A stretch of DNA of 26,518 nt from Sphaeroforma arctica JP610 (GCF_001186125.1 NW_014040226.1:39862-66379); one strand, 5' to 3'; counted from the stretch's first letter, positions 1-10,158 are shown. Numbers and translations are program-made. Notes: generated from the sequence alone by a model not told the origin.

Positions 1-55
<55 letters not shown>

Positions 56-66
56 GTATGTATATA

Positions 67-115
<49 letters not shown>
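1..115. repeat. (TA)n then (TG)n microsatellite
   Basis: An almost pure TA dinucleotide tract of about 50 bp is followed by a short interruption, a second TA tract and about 30 bp of TG. This is seen directly. It is a simple-sequence repeat and its true length may be uncertain because of assembly collapse at the window edge. Confidence 0.97.
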
Positions 116-117
<2 letters not shown>

Positions 118-583
118 GGTTGTTTTGACACCTTGCTCCTTGTTCCCGTAGCTCGTGGTGAGGTGTACGGCTTTACTCCCTAATAGTAACCAGCCTTGTC
201 ATTCGGCGTTATACAACTACAACTGCCTACATGTTCCCCTAGTATTATGCCTGGCCATCTGTTTGACCATTTGATGATGGGCTCTTCTTGCCAAGAAATT
301 CTTTAGGCCGACACCTGCCGGCACAAGCTCATTACTGACCGTAACCACTCTTATAGCTGCCATAATTGAAAGCCATTATTAAACCGGCCATTATTTAACC
401 GGTAAACCTACTATTGTTTACAGAATGGCCAGGAGTCGCGGCAAATACCGTGAGCTATACCACTGCTTCATTTCATCGCTTTGGCATGTATATCGATTTT
501 GTGCCGGTAGTCGCTGAAGTGGCCACTGAACGGACTTTCAACGGTGCTGTGAAACTTGATATCCGATTTAAAAACTTGGTACT
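116..583. other. 3' flank of the hydrolase gene, no gene seen
   Basis: No supported gene. A plus-strand ORF from 414 is the antisense shadow of the hydrolase end and of its flank. A 15-bp near-duplicate (CCATTATTAAACCGG, CCATTATTTAACCGG) lies at about 373-403. I found no exact AATAAA for the minus-strand gene here. Confidence 0.5.
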
Positions 584-1822
584 CTATACGATTAAATCTT
601 CTGTCGTGGCCGCGTCTTGCGGTGTACTCCCATCTACTAAATCAACTATAATCAAGTCTTCTCTATACTCTGATACATCCTCAAAAGTATCGGTTATGTT
701 CCTCAAAGCCTCCACTGCCTTCAAATCGCACATCAGCGCTTCCTCCATCACAGCTGATGAAGCGTAGTTAACGATATCCCAACCCTTTTGGGGTGCCAAT
801 TGGCCAGGGTCACATCCGTCGGTACCTAGACGGGCGAACTGATTCAACAAAACATCTGGAATTGGCAATCCCACGCTGAACGCAATCTCCACTATTCCGC
901 CGTCATCAGCACCAATGACACACAAATCAGAGAACGCCAGATGGCCTGCATTCGCGATACCCACGAGCCTTTTACTGGGCGGCGTTACTTCATAACCTTC
1001 TGCTTGTCTGTCATATGCAACGATGGCATCGTCCACCGCGCCAAGAATCAGTGAGGATCCCGGAAAGTCTGTACCGTTGGTGCCATCTGCCGCCATCGGG
1101 ATGAGCACAAGCACACCTTCGATCTCTCCCATATCATTTAGACTGAACCCGCCAGCACTGTGGCCTGATACTGCGATCCTACTTAGATCCATTTTACCCT
1201 CAAGAAATGCAATATCAGATACATTTGCTTTTAGCGCGTTGATCATCGCATCTACATCCCCTGGCACATCCCGCTGAAGTTGGAAACTGAGCAGTGATCC
1301 TAAGTATAGTCCTGGATGGTCAGCTGCCACAACAATGAACCCCCTACTTGCCCAGTGATTCACGATAGTGAGCGATTGTGTCCGGAATCCAGCCGTTCCA
1401 TGTATGAATACCATAACAGGATAAGGGCCATGCTCGGAATCTACAGGTAAACCTATGTAGCAGTCACACACTTGTTCTACAACAATGTCATCTGGGATAT
1501 CATCCGCCATATTTTCGGGTATCCACTGACGTATATCGTACACATGCTTGTCTTTGCCTGCTTCACTACCCCATAAAGCAGGATACCATACTTCAGTATT
1601 ATATCCTGCTAGTTCGATATTCCTAGCACCCACCGTCCACGGACCTCTCTCTGAATAGTTTTCTGGTAATTTATAGATTGTTGTGTTCTCGCATGCATTT
1701 ACAGTGCTTGGTTCCGAAATATTTTCCGCAACACGATCACTCATATTATCATCCACTGCTACACCGAGCACTACAAGTGCAGAGGCAACAATGTGTAGAA
1801 ACGCGACTAAGCTGTGCATCAT
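584..1822 (-). CDS. Secreted or membrane-anchored alpha/beta hydrolase
   Basis: An uninterrupted frame encodes 412 aa from the ATG at 1822; the frame is open slightly further upstream, but only from a TTG. The N-terminus (about residues 4-22) is hydrophobic and fits a signal peptide or anchor. The core has the alpha/beta-hydrolase layout: an oxyanion-loop strand with FIHGTAGF near 139-146, the nucleophile elbow GHSAGG with Ser about 222, a candidate acid in GAVDDA (Asp about 264-265) and a candidate catalytic His in NAGHLAF (about 294). At least six N-x-S/T sequons fit passage through the secretory pathway. The overall pattern resembles the dienelactone hydrolase / PAF-acetylhydrolase / chlorophyllase-like branch. 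The substrate cannot be told from sequence. The C-terminal 100 residues are acidic and not recognised. A possible further exon upstream (1882-2030) could replace the ATG start. Confidence 0.85.
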   Translation of the reverse strand: MMHSLVAFLHIVASALVVLGVAVDDNMSDRVAENISEPSTVNACENTTIYKLPENYSERGPWTVGARNIELAGYNTEVWYPALWGSEAGKDKHVYDIRQWIPENMADDIPDDIVVEQVCDCYIGLPVDSEHGPYPVMVFIHGTAGFRTQSLTIVNHWASRGFIVVAADHPGLYLGSLLSFQLQRDVPGDVDAMINALKANVSDIAFLEGKMDLSRIAVSGHSAGGFSLNDMGEIEGVLVLIPMAADGTNGTDFPGSSLILGAVDDAIVAYDRQAEGYEVTPPSKRLVGIANAGHLAFSDLCVIGADDGGIVEIAFSVGLPIPDVLLNQFARLGTDGCDPGQLAPQKGWDIVNYASSAVMEEALMCDLKAVEALRNITDTFEDVSEYREDLIIVDLVDGSTPQDAATTEDLIV

Positions 1823-1881
1823 CACCGGAAAACTCAACAGATAGCTTTTGACCCAAGTTCCTAACTTTGTTCGTATCTTAC

Positions 1882-2030
1882 TTAGCAGTATTCTCGTGCA
1901 GTTCGGTGCCTGGAATGTTCACTCGCTCTATGTATCCTGAAATGTTCGGCTCTGTGACAAAGATTCTTTCCTTCTGTAATAACAACAACAACGCCACGAA
2001 TATAATAAATCCTAACTCCACCGCAACGCA
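1882..2030 (-). CDS. Possible upstream exon with a transmembrane segment
   Basis: On the minus strand, 150 bases upstream of the hydrolase stay open and read a hydrophobic run (GFIIFVALLLLL) followed by a soluble stretch beginning QKERIFVTEP. The frame reaches a strong donor-like GTAAGA at 1881. Splicing from there to the AG ending at about 1812, inside the hydrolase ORF, would keep phase and fuse this piece to the hydrolase with an intron of about 70 nt. No ATG is visible in frame, so a further upstream exon would be required. The alternatives are 5' UTR or chance. The splice is inferred; only the open frame and site motifs are seen. Confidence 0.25.
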
Positions 2031-2169
2031 TATTTACTTTTATTCAGCAATGTACATTGTACAACTGCTTCATTTATACATCATCTAAATAACAAAATAA
2101 ATAAAAAGTGTGGTTTTGGCTTTAAAGGCACGATAAGCCAATGAAAATCGAATTACTTGCACTATAAAA

Positions 2170-2420
2170 TATGCCCAGTTGTCCACAGTCCACAACTCCA
2201 CCGTACAGTCATGAGTCAACACTCCACACTCCACAGCCCAGCAGTACAGTGTGGAGTCCACAAGAAGTCCACGAGTCCCACAGTCCACAGTCATGAGTCA
2301 ACAGTTCAACACTCAGTCTCAAAGTCAACAGTCCAGTACAGTGTGTGGTCCACAAGAGTCCTCAACTCCACACTCCTGTAGAGTCCACACTCCACACTCC
2401 AGCAGTGCAGCAGAGGTTAT
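2170..2420. repeat. Degenerate short-period repeat, AGTCCAC/ACTCCAC
   Basis: About 250 bp are built from 6-9 bp variants of A(G/C)TCCAC with interspersed AGTCATGAGTCAACA and CAGCAGTACAGTGTG blocks that themselves recur. The strand composition is biased (C-rich on plus). Three overlapping ORFs here are by-products of the repeat. It adjoins the foldback element and may belong to the same unstable locus. Confidence 0.75.
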
Positions 2421-2555
2421 GATACTGTTTTAGACACCTTTTTTTTTTAAATAGGTCTCATTACTCATGTCTTAGGTCTCAACTCTCAAGTCCAGTGCAG
2501 CAGAACTGAGGCCTGACTCCGTGACTCGCCTGTCTGGGAGTGAGAGCTCCAAGCC
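2421..2555. other. Spacer between repeat and foldback element
   Basis: A short T-run at about 2440 and two TTAGGTCTCA-like phrases are present (GGTCTCATTACTCATG, GGTCTCAACTCTCAAG). No gene. Confidence 0.4.
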
Positions 2556-3183
2556 CATTTTTAATACAACTGTTAGATAACTTTGAGTGAATGTCTTTAT
2601 ACGGCACTGGCGACAGTAAAATTATTAACCACCTCAGGCCCAGTTTCCTACCAGTCTTATAATTGAACTTTTTCGAGTTTAATTTGCTTAAATATATGTA
2701 TTAATGTAGTTAGCGTGATTTTAAGCACTTGTGAGATGTGTTTGTTTTCTGCCGGTTTGTTTGTTATCTGTCGGCTGAAAGCCCTCGACTTAAATATTAG
2801 ATATTGTAGCGCGGATACAACCCATTTGTTGCACTTATTTTAGGTCCTTGTCGGTCATAAGGGCTTGACATATGTTAGCAGTTAGACACATGTATATAGT
2901 CGTCCTCTGTCTTAACTATTGCTTCGGATTCGCCCATGGTTTTACAGTTGACATTATTCGTATCCAACATACGTCGACCTCTCCTCTGAGGCCGACAAAG
3001 AACTAATACAAGTGCAATAAATGGGCTAAAATCACGCTAATTACATCTTAAAAGCAAATTAAACTCGAAAAAGTGTGAGACTGGTAGGAAACGCCTTGAG
3101 GTGGTTAATAGTTTTGTTGTCACCAGTGCCGTATAAAGACATTCCTCTGAGGCTAGACTCTGGAGTGAATGCTCTTAAAAATG
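2556..3183. mobile_element. Foldback element with long inverted arms
   Basis: The two halves are imperfect reverse complements. The outer ends read CATTTTTAA (2556-2564) and TTAAAAATG (3175-3183). A 21-nt perfect inverted match lies at 2590-2610 and 3123-3143. Further matched blocks include TTAACCACCTCA (left) with TGAGGTGGTTAA (right), CCTACCAGTCT with AGACTGGTAGG, and CTTTTTCGAGTTTAATTTGC with its complement near 3055-3074. Weaker matching continues inward to roughly 2790 and 2960, leaving a loop of 150-200 bp. There is no transposase ORF. This fits a non-autonomous DNA transposon of the foldback/MITE kind. I could not find a convincing target-site duplication, so the exact ends are uncertain. 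Confidence 0.75.
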
Positions 3184-3444
3184 AGTAATAGTAGTTATGT
3201 GTGCGGAAAAACTTTTCCAAAAAAAAGACAATATATATTATAGAAATTGAGCGCTTTCTTAAGATAGAATCTAAAGTTCGGTATTTTACCTATTGAATTT
3301 TTTTTTAGATGATTCTTCAGACAAAAATAGTTCAAAACATATATTTACCATACATATATGTAACCGAAGACGTACGCACACACTACACAGCACAAACAGT
3401 GCATAACACAACACAACCGCTGGTGCAGGTATCTGAAGAATGAC
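3184..3444. other. Spacer upstream of the F-box-like gene
   Basis: AT-rich sequence with T-runs near 3300. The frame of the downstream gene is open back to about 3364 but has no ATG before 3445. No clear TATA box. Promoter or 5' UTR is inferred only from position. Confidence 0.35.
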
Positions 3445-5133
3445 ATGATGATCATTCCACTGGAGCTGTTCCCTCTGATCGCGTCGTTCTGTGATATCAA
3501 TACCCTCAGAGCACTCACTGAGAGCAGCAAGGACATACGCCGTGTTACACATAAGCATGATTTATGGACGCTGGCCTTGGAAAGAGACCGCTTTTCCTGG
3601 TGCAGGTATAGTATATAGTGCGTATTGTATGTAGCATATTGGATATAACATATTGTATGTATCATATTGAATATCACGAACGTATTGTATATAACTTTGA
3701 ATTAAATACTTATTGTACATGCGCATACGTCCAGCTGTACTGTGTATTTTTACGACAAGCTATTTGTTGGGCGTTTACAGCAAACTATTATTTACGCATA
3801 TACGTGTTGTGTATTTATTTATATAACCTGTTGTACAGATAATGTAACTGGCGTGCGTCTGCCACGTTGGCATGTGTATAGTGTGACATGCTTTCCCTCT
3901 CTATACATCTTTGTGGGCTATATGGTCAGACATGGAGCGACTCGAGTCTATATAGAAGCTATCGAAACACTTATTTACTTTCAGGCATATATATATATAT
4001 ATATATATTATGCTTGTATGTGTGTGTTAGTATTTATATGAATCATGTTATACATTAACTGCATTAAGCTGACTGTTTCATATGACTGATCCTATTTGAT
4101 TACTATGTGCGAACCCAAATTCAACGCTATATTCTATGATGAAAGTACATTACGCAGCTACCATGCACAGCACTTGCACTCGCGCTTTACACCACTGCAC
4201 TCTACGTCGAACAGCTATTGGTTTAAGCCCGCTCTGTTGAAGTATGCCTACGAGCACCGGGAATCAAAAGTAGCTATCCTGGCCGACATTGCGTACAGAC
4301 ATAAGAAAATTCCGTTGGGGCTGTTGCAACGAGTATGTTTGGGGTTTATTGGCTGTCTACGGACTCTTGCGCATTCTGTTGTTGTGCCGTTCGCTTGCTT
4401 GATGTATTTGTTGTGATCGGTTGAATCTGGCAGCTGTAGTGTGTGTGCAGTGCAAAACTTTGAAGGGAAGCTATTCACTCTATGCTTGCAACTGCCCTAG
4501 AGCTGCAATCAACCATTCATTCAAGAATGTGTACTTGCCAGCCGCGTATGTGTTTGTCCTGGACTGCTAGCATACACGCCAACTATAGTTGCCCGCTCCT
4601 GTATATGCAACTTCGTATGTTAAACTTCGAACACTGATGCAGATTTGTGATCGCATTGGGGAGATCAACATGTATGAAATGTTGACATACGCCATCATCT
4701 CCATGGACAACACGTTCAAGAAGCTGATGATTGTTTACGAAGATATCCTGTGGAGTATGTCGCGACGTGAGTTTGAGTTCTTTGTCCCAAGAATCATAGA
4801 GGAGGGTGAGGGTACAGGCTACTATCGTATAAAAGCTGTGCTAGATGCCATGAACTTGCACCGCATCGAGGTCGACAACCACGCGCACACAGCGTATCTG
4901 TATGCGTGTTGCAGCTTCAGCAAGGATTCCGCTGAGTACCTAAGCTCACTCGATGGATACTCTGAGCTGAAGGGCCATGAGGATTACCTGACTTTGTGCA
5001 AGCTATCGTCGTAAGTGAAATGCGAACATCTATGTGGGAAAATGTGCGTGTGGAGTTTGATTGTAATGTATGTCGAATGGAATGATGTTGTCTGCGTGCT
5101 ACTGCTATTTACAGCATGTCAACGAGAAGTTAG
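3445..5133 (+). CDS. F-box-like protein, four candidate exons
   Basis: I read exons at 3445-3605, 4158-4332, 4643-5010 and 5115-5133, total 723 nt, encoding 240 aa. All joins keep phase. The sites are CAG|GTATAG to ACGCAG, CGA|GTATGT to GATGCAG, and GTC|GTAAGT to TTTACAG. Exon 1 carries an F-box-like motif: IIPLELFPLIASFCD, then LRAL, a basic DIRRV and DLWTLALERD, matching the usual LP-E-L ... L ... W pattern. F-box proteins join substrates to SKP1-CUL1 ubiquitin ligases. Exons 2-3 are helical and rich in aromatic and acidic residues, without a recognised substrate-binding repeat. If the last intron is retained, the stop at 5012-5014 gives 235 aa instead. The splicing is inferred; the motif and phases are visible. 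Confidence 0.6.
3986..4009. repeat. (TA)n in the first F-box-gene intron
   Basis: A short TA dinucleotide run lies inside the candidate first intron of the F-box-like gene. Confidence 0.9.
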
Positions 5134-5532
5134 CTCGCTCAATGTGTTGTCTAGGCAGAAGGGGTATGAGCGTTGTGGGGTACAGTGAATACTATCCGAG
5201 TATGTATCAGATTCACACGCATTTGTTTATGTCAGTACTGTCAGAGTTGCCTCTGGATCTGTGTAAATTAGGCAATTATAAATCAGATGTATATGTGGAT
5301 TAGGATGTTTATGAGCGATAAGTTGCTCGTGGATCTGTCCTCCAATGTACGAGTTAGAGTCTGCAAACAATGTATATCCATAAAAATTTCAATTTCTTCA
5401 ACACAACTGTCAATTAATTAATCAAAGGCTTCGTCAATGAAACAGTTAAGCTCTCTGTACAAATCCCGGGGCGGTTCAATCACATACCCGCATATAAGTA
5501 TATACTCTCATGAAGTGTGCCTGTGATAAAGG
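5134..5532. other. Intergenic, with a TATA-like box near 5490
   Basis: A 77-residue ORF over the end of the F-box gene is not convincing. At about 5490-5506 the text CATATAAGTATATA lies some 30-40 bp upstream of the next ATG, a plausible core promoter for the gene at 5533. Confidence 0.45.
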
Positions 5533-5919
5533 ATGGCTCACCGTTTACTACTGAAAGTTATAATGAAGGGTAATCGTACGATTAGCTCATTTCGTCCGCA
5601 CCAAAATCCTACCCTCAGGAACTATATCGAGAGTGGCTCCATTGTAGTTCTGCGCAGTTTCTGCAAGCGCGTGGTGTCCTGGACGAATGAATTCAGATTG
5701 TATGACCACACAAAAACCCTTATACAAGACATTATTGTACATGCTCGTAATAATAAGCAGTACCCGCATATCGAGTGCATATTGGATGTACTGAAGAATT
5801 GGACACCCCCTAAGGAGACCAGTGGTGAAATGGGCGTTGCGCTGTTAATAACGGCTATTGAAAAGTATGTGAAAGTAGAAGGCCAAGATAACTCCGAATG
5901 GTACCGTGAAAAAACGTGA
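5533..5919 (+). CDS. Small single-exon protein of unknown function
   Basis: An ATG-initiated frame of 128 aa ends in TGA, with a TATA-like box about 35 bp upstream and an AATAAA at 6000-6005, about 80 bp downstream. The start is the first ATG after that box. The product is basic in its first half and predicted helical, without signal peptide, cysteine pattern or known motif. The phrase YPHIECILDVLKN faintly recalls YYRIKAVLDAMN in the adjacent F-box gene, so the two could share a helical-repeat ancestry, but this rests on a dozen positions. Being compact and self-contained, it looks like a real transcription unit. The function is unknown. Confidence 0.5.
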   Translation: MAHRLLLKVIMKGNRTISSFRPHQNPTLRNYIESGSIVVLRSFCKRVVSWTNEFRLYDHTKTLIQDIIVHARNNKQYPHIECILDVLKNWTPPKETSGEMGVALLITAIEKYVKVEGQDNSEWYREKT

Positions 5920-5999
5920 TGCAGGATTCTGATGCACATCAGGAATGAAGCTGGGGTGCGGTGTTAAGAAACTGGTGGATGTCTCATTTCAATTCCAGA

Positions 6000-6005
6000 A
6001 ATAAA
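6000..6005 (+). terminator. AATAAA polyadenylation signal
   Basis: Exact AATAAA hexamer about 80 bp after the stop codon of the 128-aa gene, followed within 50 bp by a T-rich stretch. This is the usual arrangement for a eukaryotic cleavage and polyadenylation site. Assignment to this gene is by position. Confidence 0.5.
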
Positions 6006-6091
6006 ATGATGGTTTAGTAATATTGGCTACTTTTTTTCTTTTTTTTTGCATACCCGTCCTATAATTCTAACACAATTCCGTTACGCAGTGG

Positions 6092-6301
6092 ATGAAGAAG
6101 CTTTTTTTTAATATAGGAAAACCGCGTGCGCATTTTAACAAATTTCAATTTGAACCAGAAATGAGTGATAGAATGTCCCACATATGTTGGCAACTTGGCG
6201 TTTCGTTATACGTACTTTCACACCCGAAGTACCCTGTCAGTGGAGAAACGATCCGAGAAGTGCGAAGAGAGTCAAATTCTGCATTGAGACTGTACTACTA
6301 G
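6092..6301 (+). CDS. Doubtful short ORF, unknown
   Basis: An ATG-initiated frame of 69 aa follows a T-rich stretch. It is basic near the start (MKKLFFNIGKPRAHFNKF) and has no recognised motif. The AT-rich 6090-6850 stretch holds other short frames on both strands (6445-6702 plus, 6237-6494 minus), none better supported. These may be remnants of one decayed gene or chance. Confidence 0.15.
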   Translation: MKKLFFNIGKPRAHFNKFQFEPEMSDRMSHICWQLGVSLYVLSHPKYPVSGETIREVRRESNSALRLYY

Positions 6302-7781
6302 ACTTGATACTTATTTCGTAGGCCTCTTTGATTGATAGTAATAGAAAGCTTTGTTCGTTGAAATGATCTGAATCTTTCTCACTCGGATCTTTTAAAAAAG
6401 CAACAACAAACTCGAATGCGAATCCGGCACTACAATTTAGGAATATGCCGGTTGAGAATGTTATGCACGGTGATTGGCAGAATATTTTAGGCATAGAACT
6501 GGTCGATGAAACTACTATAACGTATTTGTCGATTCGAACGTTTGGATATATTTATCTTTCATTAATAAACAGCAAACCTTTGGCGTTGAAGCTTACTACA
6601 ATATCACTACTTGGAGAAAAAGTGTGTATTTCACTGCTGTCAAACAATAACAATTCATATATTGTCGGATGCGAGTCAGTATTATTAAAACCCATGTACT
6701 GACATGTGCGAACAGCTTTTTAGACATATTATAGAAAAGTACGATACTTTAAAGGATGTGCATAGAAATTTAGTCTACTGCCTAAGGTTCCCACAAGCTA
6801 TAAGGAGCCATCTCCGTCCAAATAATAGGCATATTTATATCAAGTCGTGTGTGTAGTCAGCGCGTGGATATCAGCGTAGATGCTTTCGATCTGTCTGATA
6901 GCGGCAGCTGCCTCACAATCAATACAAAATGTGACAAAGTTCACAATTCGCCACCCAATTCCAGTCGCAAGGCTCTCTGCACTGTAACCATCCCAAGTAT
7001 AGCTATTACAAATTCACGTCTTGGCCTAATTGTGACAAAGACTTACGACTGTGTGCGAAAGCCAGCTATTCCGTTATGAACACCATTACAGGGTATGACC
7101 CTCGCACTGTGTCTATATGTGGGTAGATTTTTGAAACAGTCGCAAAGTTACATTGGAGCTAAATCGTCTGTCACAGACGCTTGTATATTCTCAGGCAATC
7201 ACTGGCGCACATAGATGTGGCGTGTGATACTTAATTTACTATACTATGGACCTGGGTAGCAGATTCCCAGGCCTCTTGCTGCGTAATCATTGGGCAGCTG
7301 ATAGACTGCGACCTTTCACGTGCGCTTACAGTATTGAGTATTCGGTACCTCTATGAAAGCTAGGGTATAGGCCGCTGACCCATAAAAATGATATAAAAAC
7401 TGATGTTTAAGTTACGTGTTAAATTATGTTTTCTGCATTTGACTTGATCTGATCAAATCAACAAATAGTATATTTGTACATTTCTGCAGAACAAGTCAAA
7501 CACATAGATGCGAAAGACGCAATGTAAAATTTACGAATGTTCAGTTTACATCTCTCGTTTATTGATAAAGTGCCTGACCAACCAATATAAGCCTGTTAGG
7601 CACAGTGTTTGCTCAAACTTGCCCTGCTGGACTCCACTTTAAAAATTTACCACTATACAGTGGTCGCAATACAGATCATATGTGTAGTACGCTTTAAATA
7701 TTTACCACTAAACAATGAACATAGCCTGTACACTAGGTTCCCTCTCGACTACTAGTGTGCAAGGTCCTGTAATATAGAGAC

Positions 7782-7850
7782 TGGGCGCTACTGCAATGGG
7801 TCGTAGAAATTCTGTGACTTTTCAGCCTATGGCCCCACAGCCTTGATTAG
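7782..7850 (+). repeat. Dispersed repeat, copy A
   Basis: About 65 bp containing TGGGCGCTACTGCAATGGGT and later TTCAGCCTATGGCCCC match the sequence at about 20530-20590 (TGGGTGCTACTGTAATGGGT ... CTCAGCCTATGCCCCC) in the same orientation, with similar spacing. This is a diverged pair of an unidentified interspersed repeat. Confidence 0.6.
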
Positions 7851-7909
7851 GGACTCTTATCGAATTGACAGTAAATCCAAACTGGAATGAATAACAGGCT
7901 GCATTTCCA

Positions 7910-7948
7910 GCGCAGCTATAGCGCAGCTATAGCGCAGCTATAGCGCAG
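7910..7948. repeat. 11-bp tandem repeat, 3.5 copies
   Basis: Three perfect copies of GCGCAGCTATA followed by GCGCAG. The exact identity of the copies suggests recent slippage. No gene is nearby. Confidence 0.95.
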
Positions 7949-10158
7949 TTCAATATTGCCGCTCTGTTCGGGAAAAGAAATTGGCAGTGTCTCGTACCAA
8001 TTTACAGGATTTGCGCTTATCGTCCGTAGTCTAGAGCGAGGGATACCAAACTGTAGAGCCTTCACTTACTTAATATTGACAATCACTGTACCGATATCAT
8101 GCAACTGAAATAAAAGTCTCATCAGTATAAGAAAACTGAAAAACTATTACCGCGAGTATGATCTTTGCGATAACTAAAATCGGACCACGCCTGTCAAGCC
8201 CGCTACGGTCCTTCAAAAATTGCATAGTTGGAACACCGGTCCAAATACCCGAATAATCTCATTAAAAGGCGAGATCGAGCAAAACCACGATCTATAAGCC
8301 GAGGAGGCAATTGTTCTCATGGGATGGTCCTATGGTCACTCAATGGGAACACAGTAAGCATCGAAAGTTTTAAGATGTACCCTTTCCTCTTTTAAATTTG
8401 CAAGCTTATGTGATGAGGGAGCCCTAGAAGCATATATTATTTTCTTACCGACCGAATACATAGGTCCAACAGTTCTGTTCAAATCAGTTAATGCGTGTTT
8501 TGCGCGTATCGTGAAAGTTCTTCTGTACTGCCTCAGAAGCCTGGATGTCCAGATCGAGTGGTTCCTGTCGGAAGGATACGGTAGACTTAAAGCAGCTCAG
8601 CCTTTCATCGAGGAAAGCTTCCTTCATTGGATCTTCGAAAGCGGGGGTGGACGCTACAGATTTCCAAGAAGGTATATGATGTTATTAAGTCTTTACTTGG
8701 CAATAAATGCAGGGTTCACCTTCCTCTTTTCATGATCTAACTCCACACCAAGTGCACACTACATGCAATATGGTTCTGTACAAACTAGAAGTTCAATGCA
8801 ATCAATACCACCATGTTCACCCGTAGAAACGGGATGGACAATAGGGTTCTGTGACAAAATACACCTTTGAACACTCCGCACTGATTAGCGAGCTACCCTC
8901 ATCAACCGCATTCCGAATGTCTTAGTTTAACCACAAAGTAGGATCACTTCAGCTGTGCCATCTGTTTCGTGTAGTAGCGATGTGACAATACATTGATCCT
9001 ATGCAAAGAGTTCGAGTGGGAAACCACGAGTGTAGGCAGAAAATGTAAGGAAGTTAAACTTGACTTTGTTGCACATAACTTTAGGGCCTGGCTACAACCC
9101 TTCATGGATACAACCTTCAAAGCTGTCCATTAGAGCATTGACATGGAAACGACTGCCAAGAAAGCCATTATACCAAACCTAGACCTCTGCACCAAACTGA
9201 CATATTCATACAGGTGAAATAATACATCGAACGCTGCTAAAATAGCCACGTTTAGTATGTGGTTGCTGACGTGTCCGACGTTGCTGATTATTTGCAACAG
9301 GCTGGGTTATGAATCAATACATCAGTATCTGTCTCGCCGTCCCAGATAGTATATACAACCTCACGCTGCGACGGTTTGAGTGGTGTACGCCATAAACGTA
9401 TATCTACATCGACCGTACTAGAACCCATCTCGGGCTCAGTAGTTATATGGAGGGCTTCTGTAAAACATCACTCGCGCTCCAGTCATATCGTCACTTTCTG
9501 AAACGGAAGCCGACTGTTAGAGAGTTGAAATGATTTACTGAAGCGGTTTATGGCATCCTCGTGTACTGCAACAGCAAAACTAGTTCTTGTTCGAGGTCCA
9601 TATCAACTGGTTGAACACGAGTCATAGGTTCCGGCAGCATGTCCTTGAGCAGCTCTTGCATGCGGACTGGGAGTAAACCGTGATGAAAGTCGGAAGGGGG
9701 CTGTGAGGCCCTAAAACTTAGAACTCTTATTCAACGCTTCAGGGGTGTACAAGCAGCATATGGGCCAATAAGTATAGTAGTATCGTCAAGTTGCTCAGCC
9801 AGCATTTAAATAGCCTTGAAAGGCTAAGGACCAACAGAGGGTGACAGTGCTGGGTCTATGACAGACTGAATCTGGAACCGTCTAACTCCAAGTATGTGGT
9901 GCTTATTGCTCAACATCTCACCGAATGCTAGTTTCATATCTTAAATGCTATGGCCAGGTTTTTCGCGGCAGTAAGTTTCAATTGGGTGGTATCAGGATAG
10001 ACACAGCTGAATTGATAAGGCACGAGAAATTGATAAGGGGTCTTAACAAGGCCGCCCAGTGCCAAAACAAGTTGGGTACATGAAAACCCGGCTTGTTACC
10101 GCTAAGTAAGATGAAGGAGACGGAATAACAGTAAATCATTCTGCATTGAGCTAGCAGG

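Larger units (their letters stand above)
6302..10158. other. About 3.9 kb with no supported gene
   Basis: Both strands are closed by frequent stops. The ORFs at 6849-7079 and 8511-8735 are short, lack domains and have poor context. Some minus-strand stretches (about 8500-8700, 9580-9680) are locally protein-like, so this may be decayed coding or transposon DNA, but no family could be named. Small repeats within are listed separately. No tRNA or other RNA gene was recognised. Confidence 0.4.

Noticed and set aside
414-767. 117-aa plus-strand ORF
   Set aside because: It lies antisense to the C-terminal part of the alpha/beta hydrolase and its 3' flank, with no motif of its own.
5115-5303. Separate 77-aa gene after the F-box gene
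   Set aside because: It starts inside the likely last intron, has no domain or promoter, and is better explained as intron, last exon and 3' UTR.
5460-5480. tRNA B-box-like GGTTCAATC
   Set aside because: No matching A box, acceptor stem or cloverleaf could be formed around it.
8500-9700. Minus-strand Gypsy-like pol remnant
   Set aside because: Short protein-like phrases are present, but no reverse transcriptase, RNase H or integrase signature could be placed. Naming a family would be guesswork.
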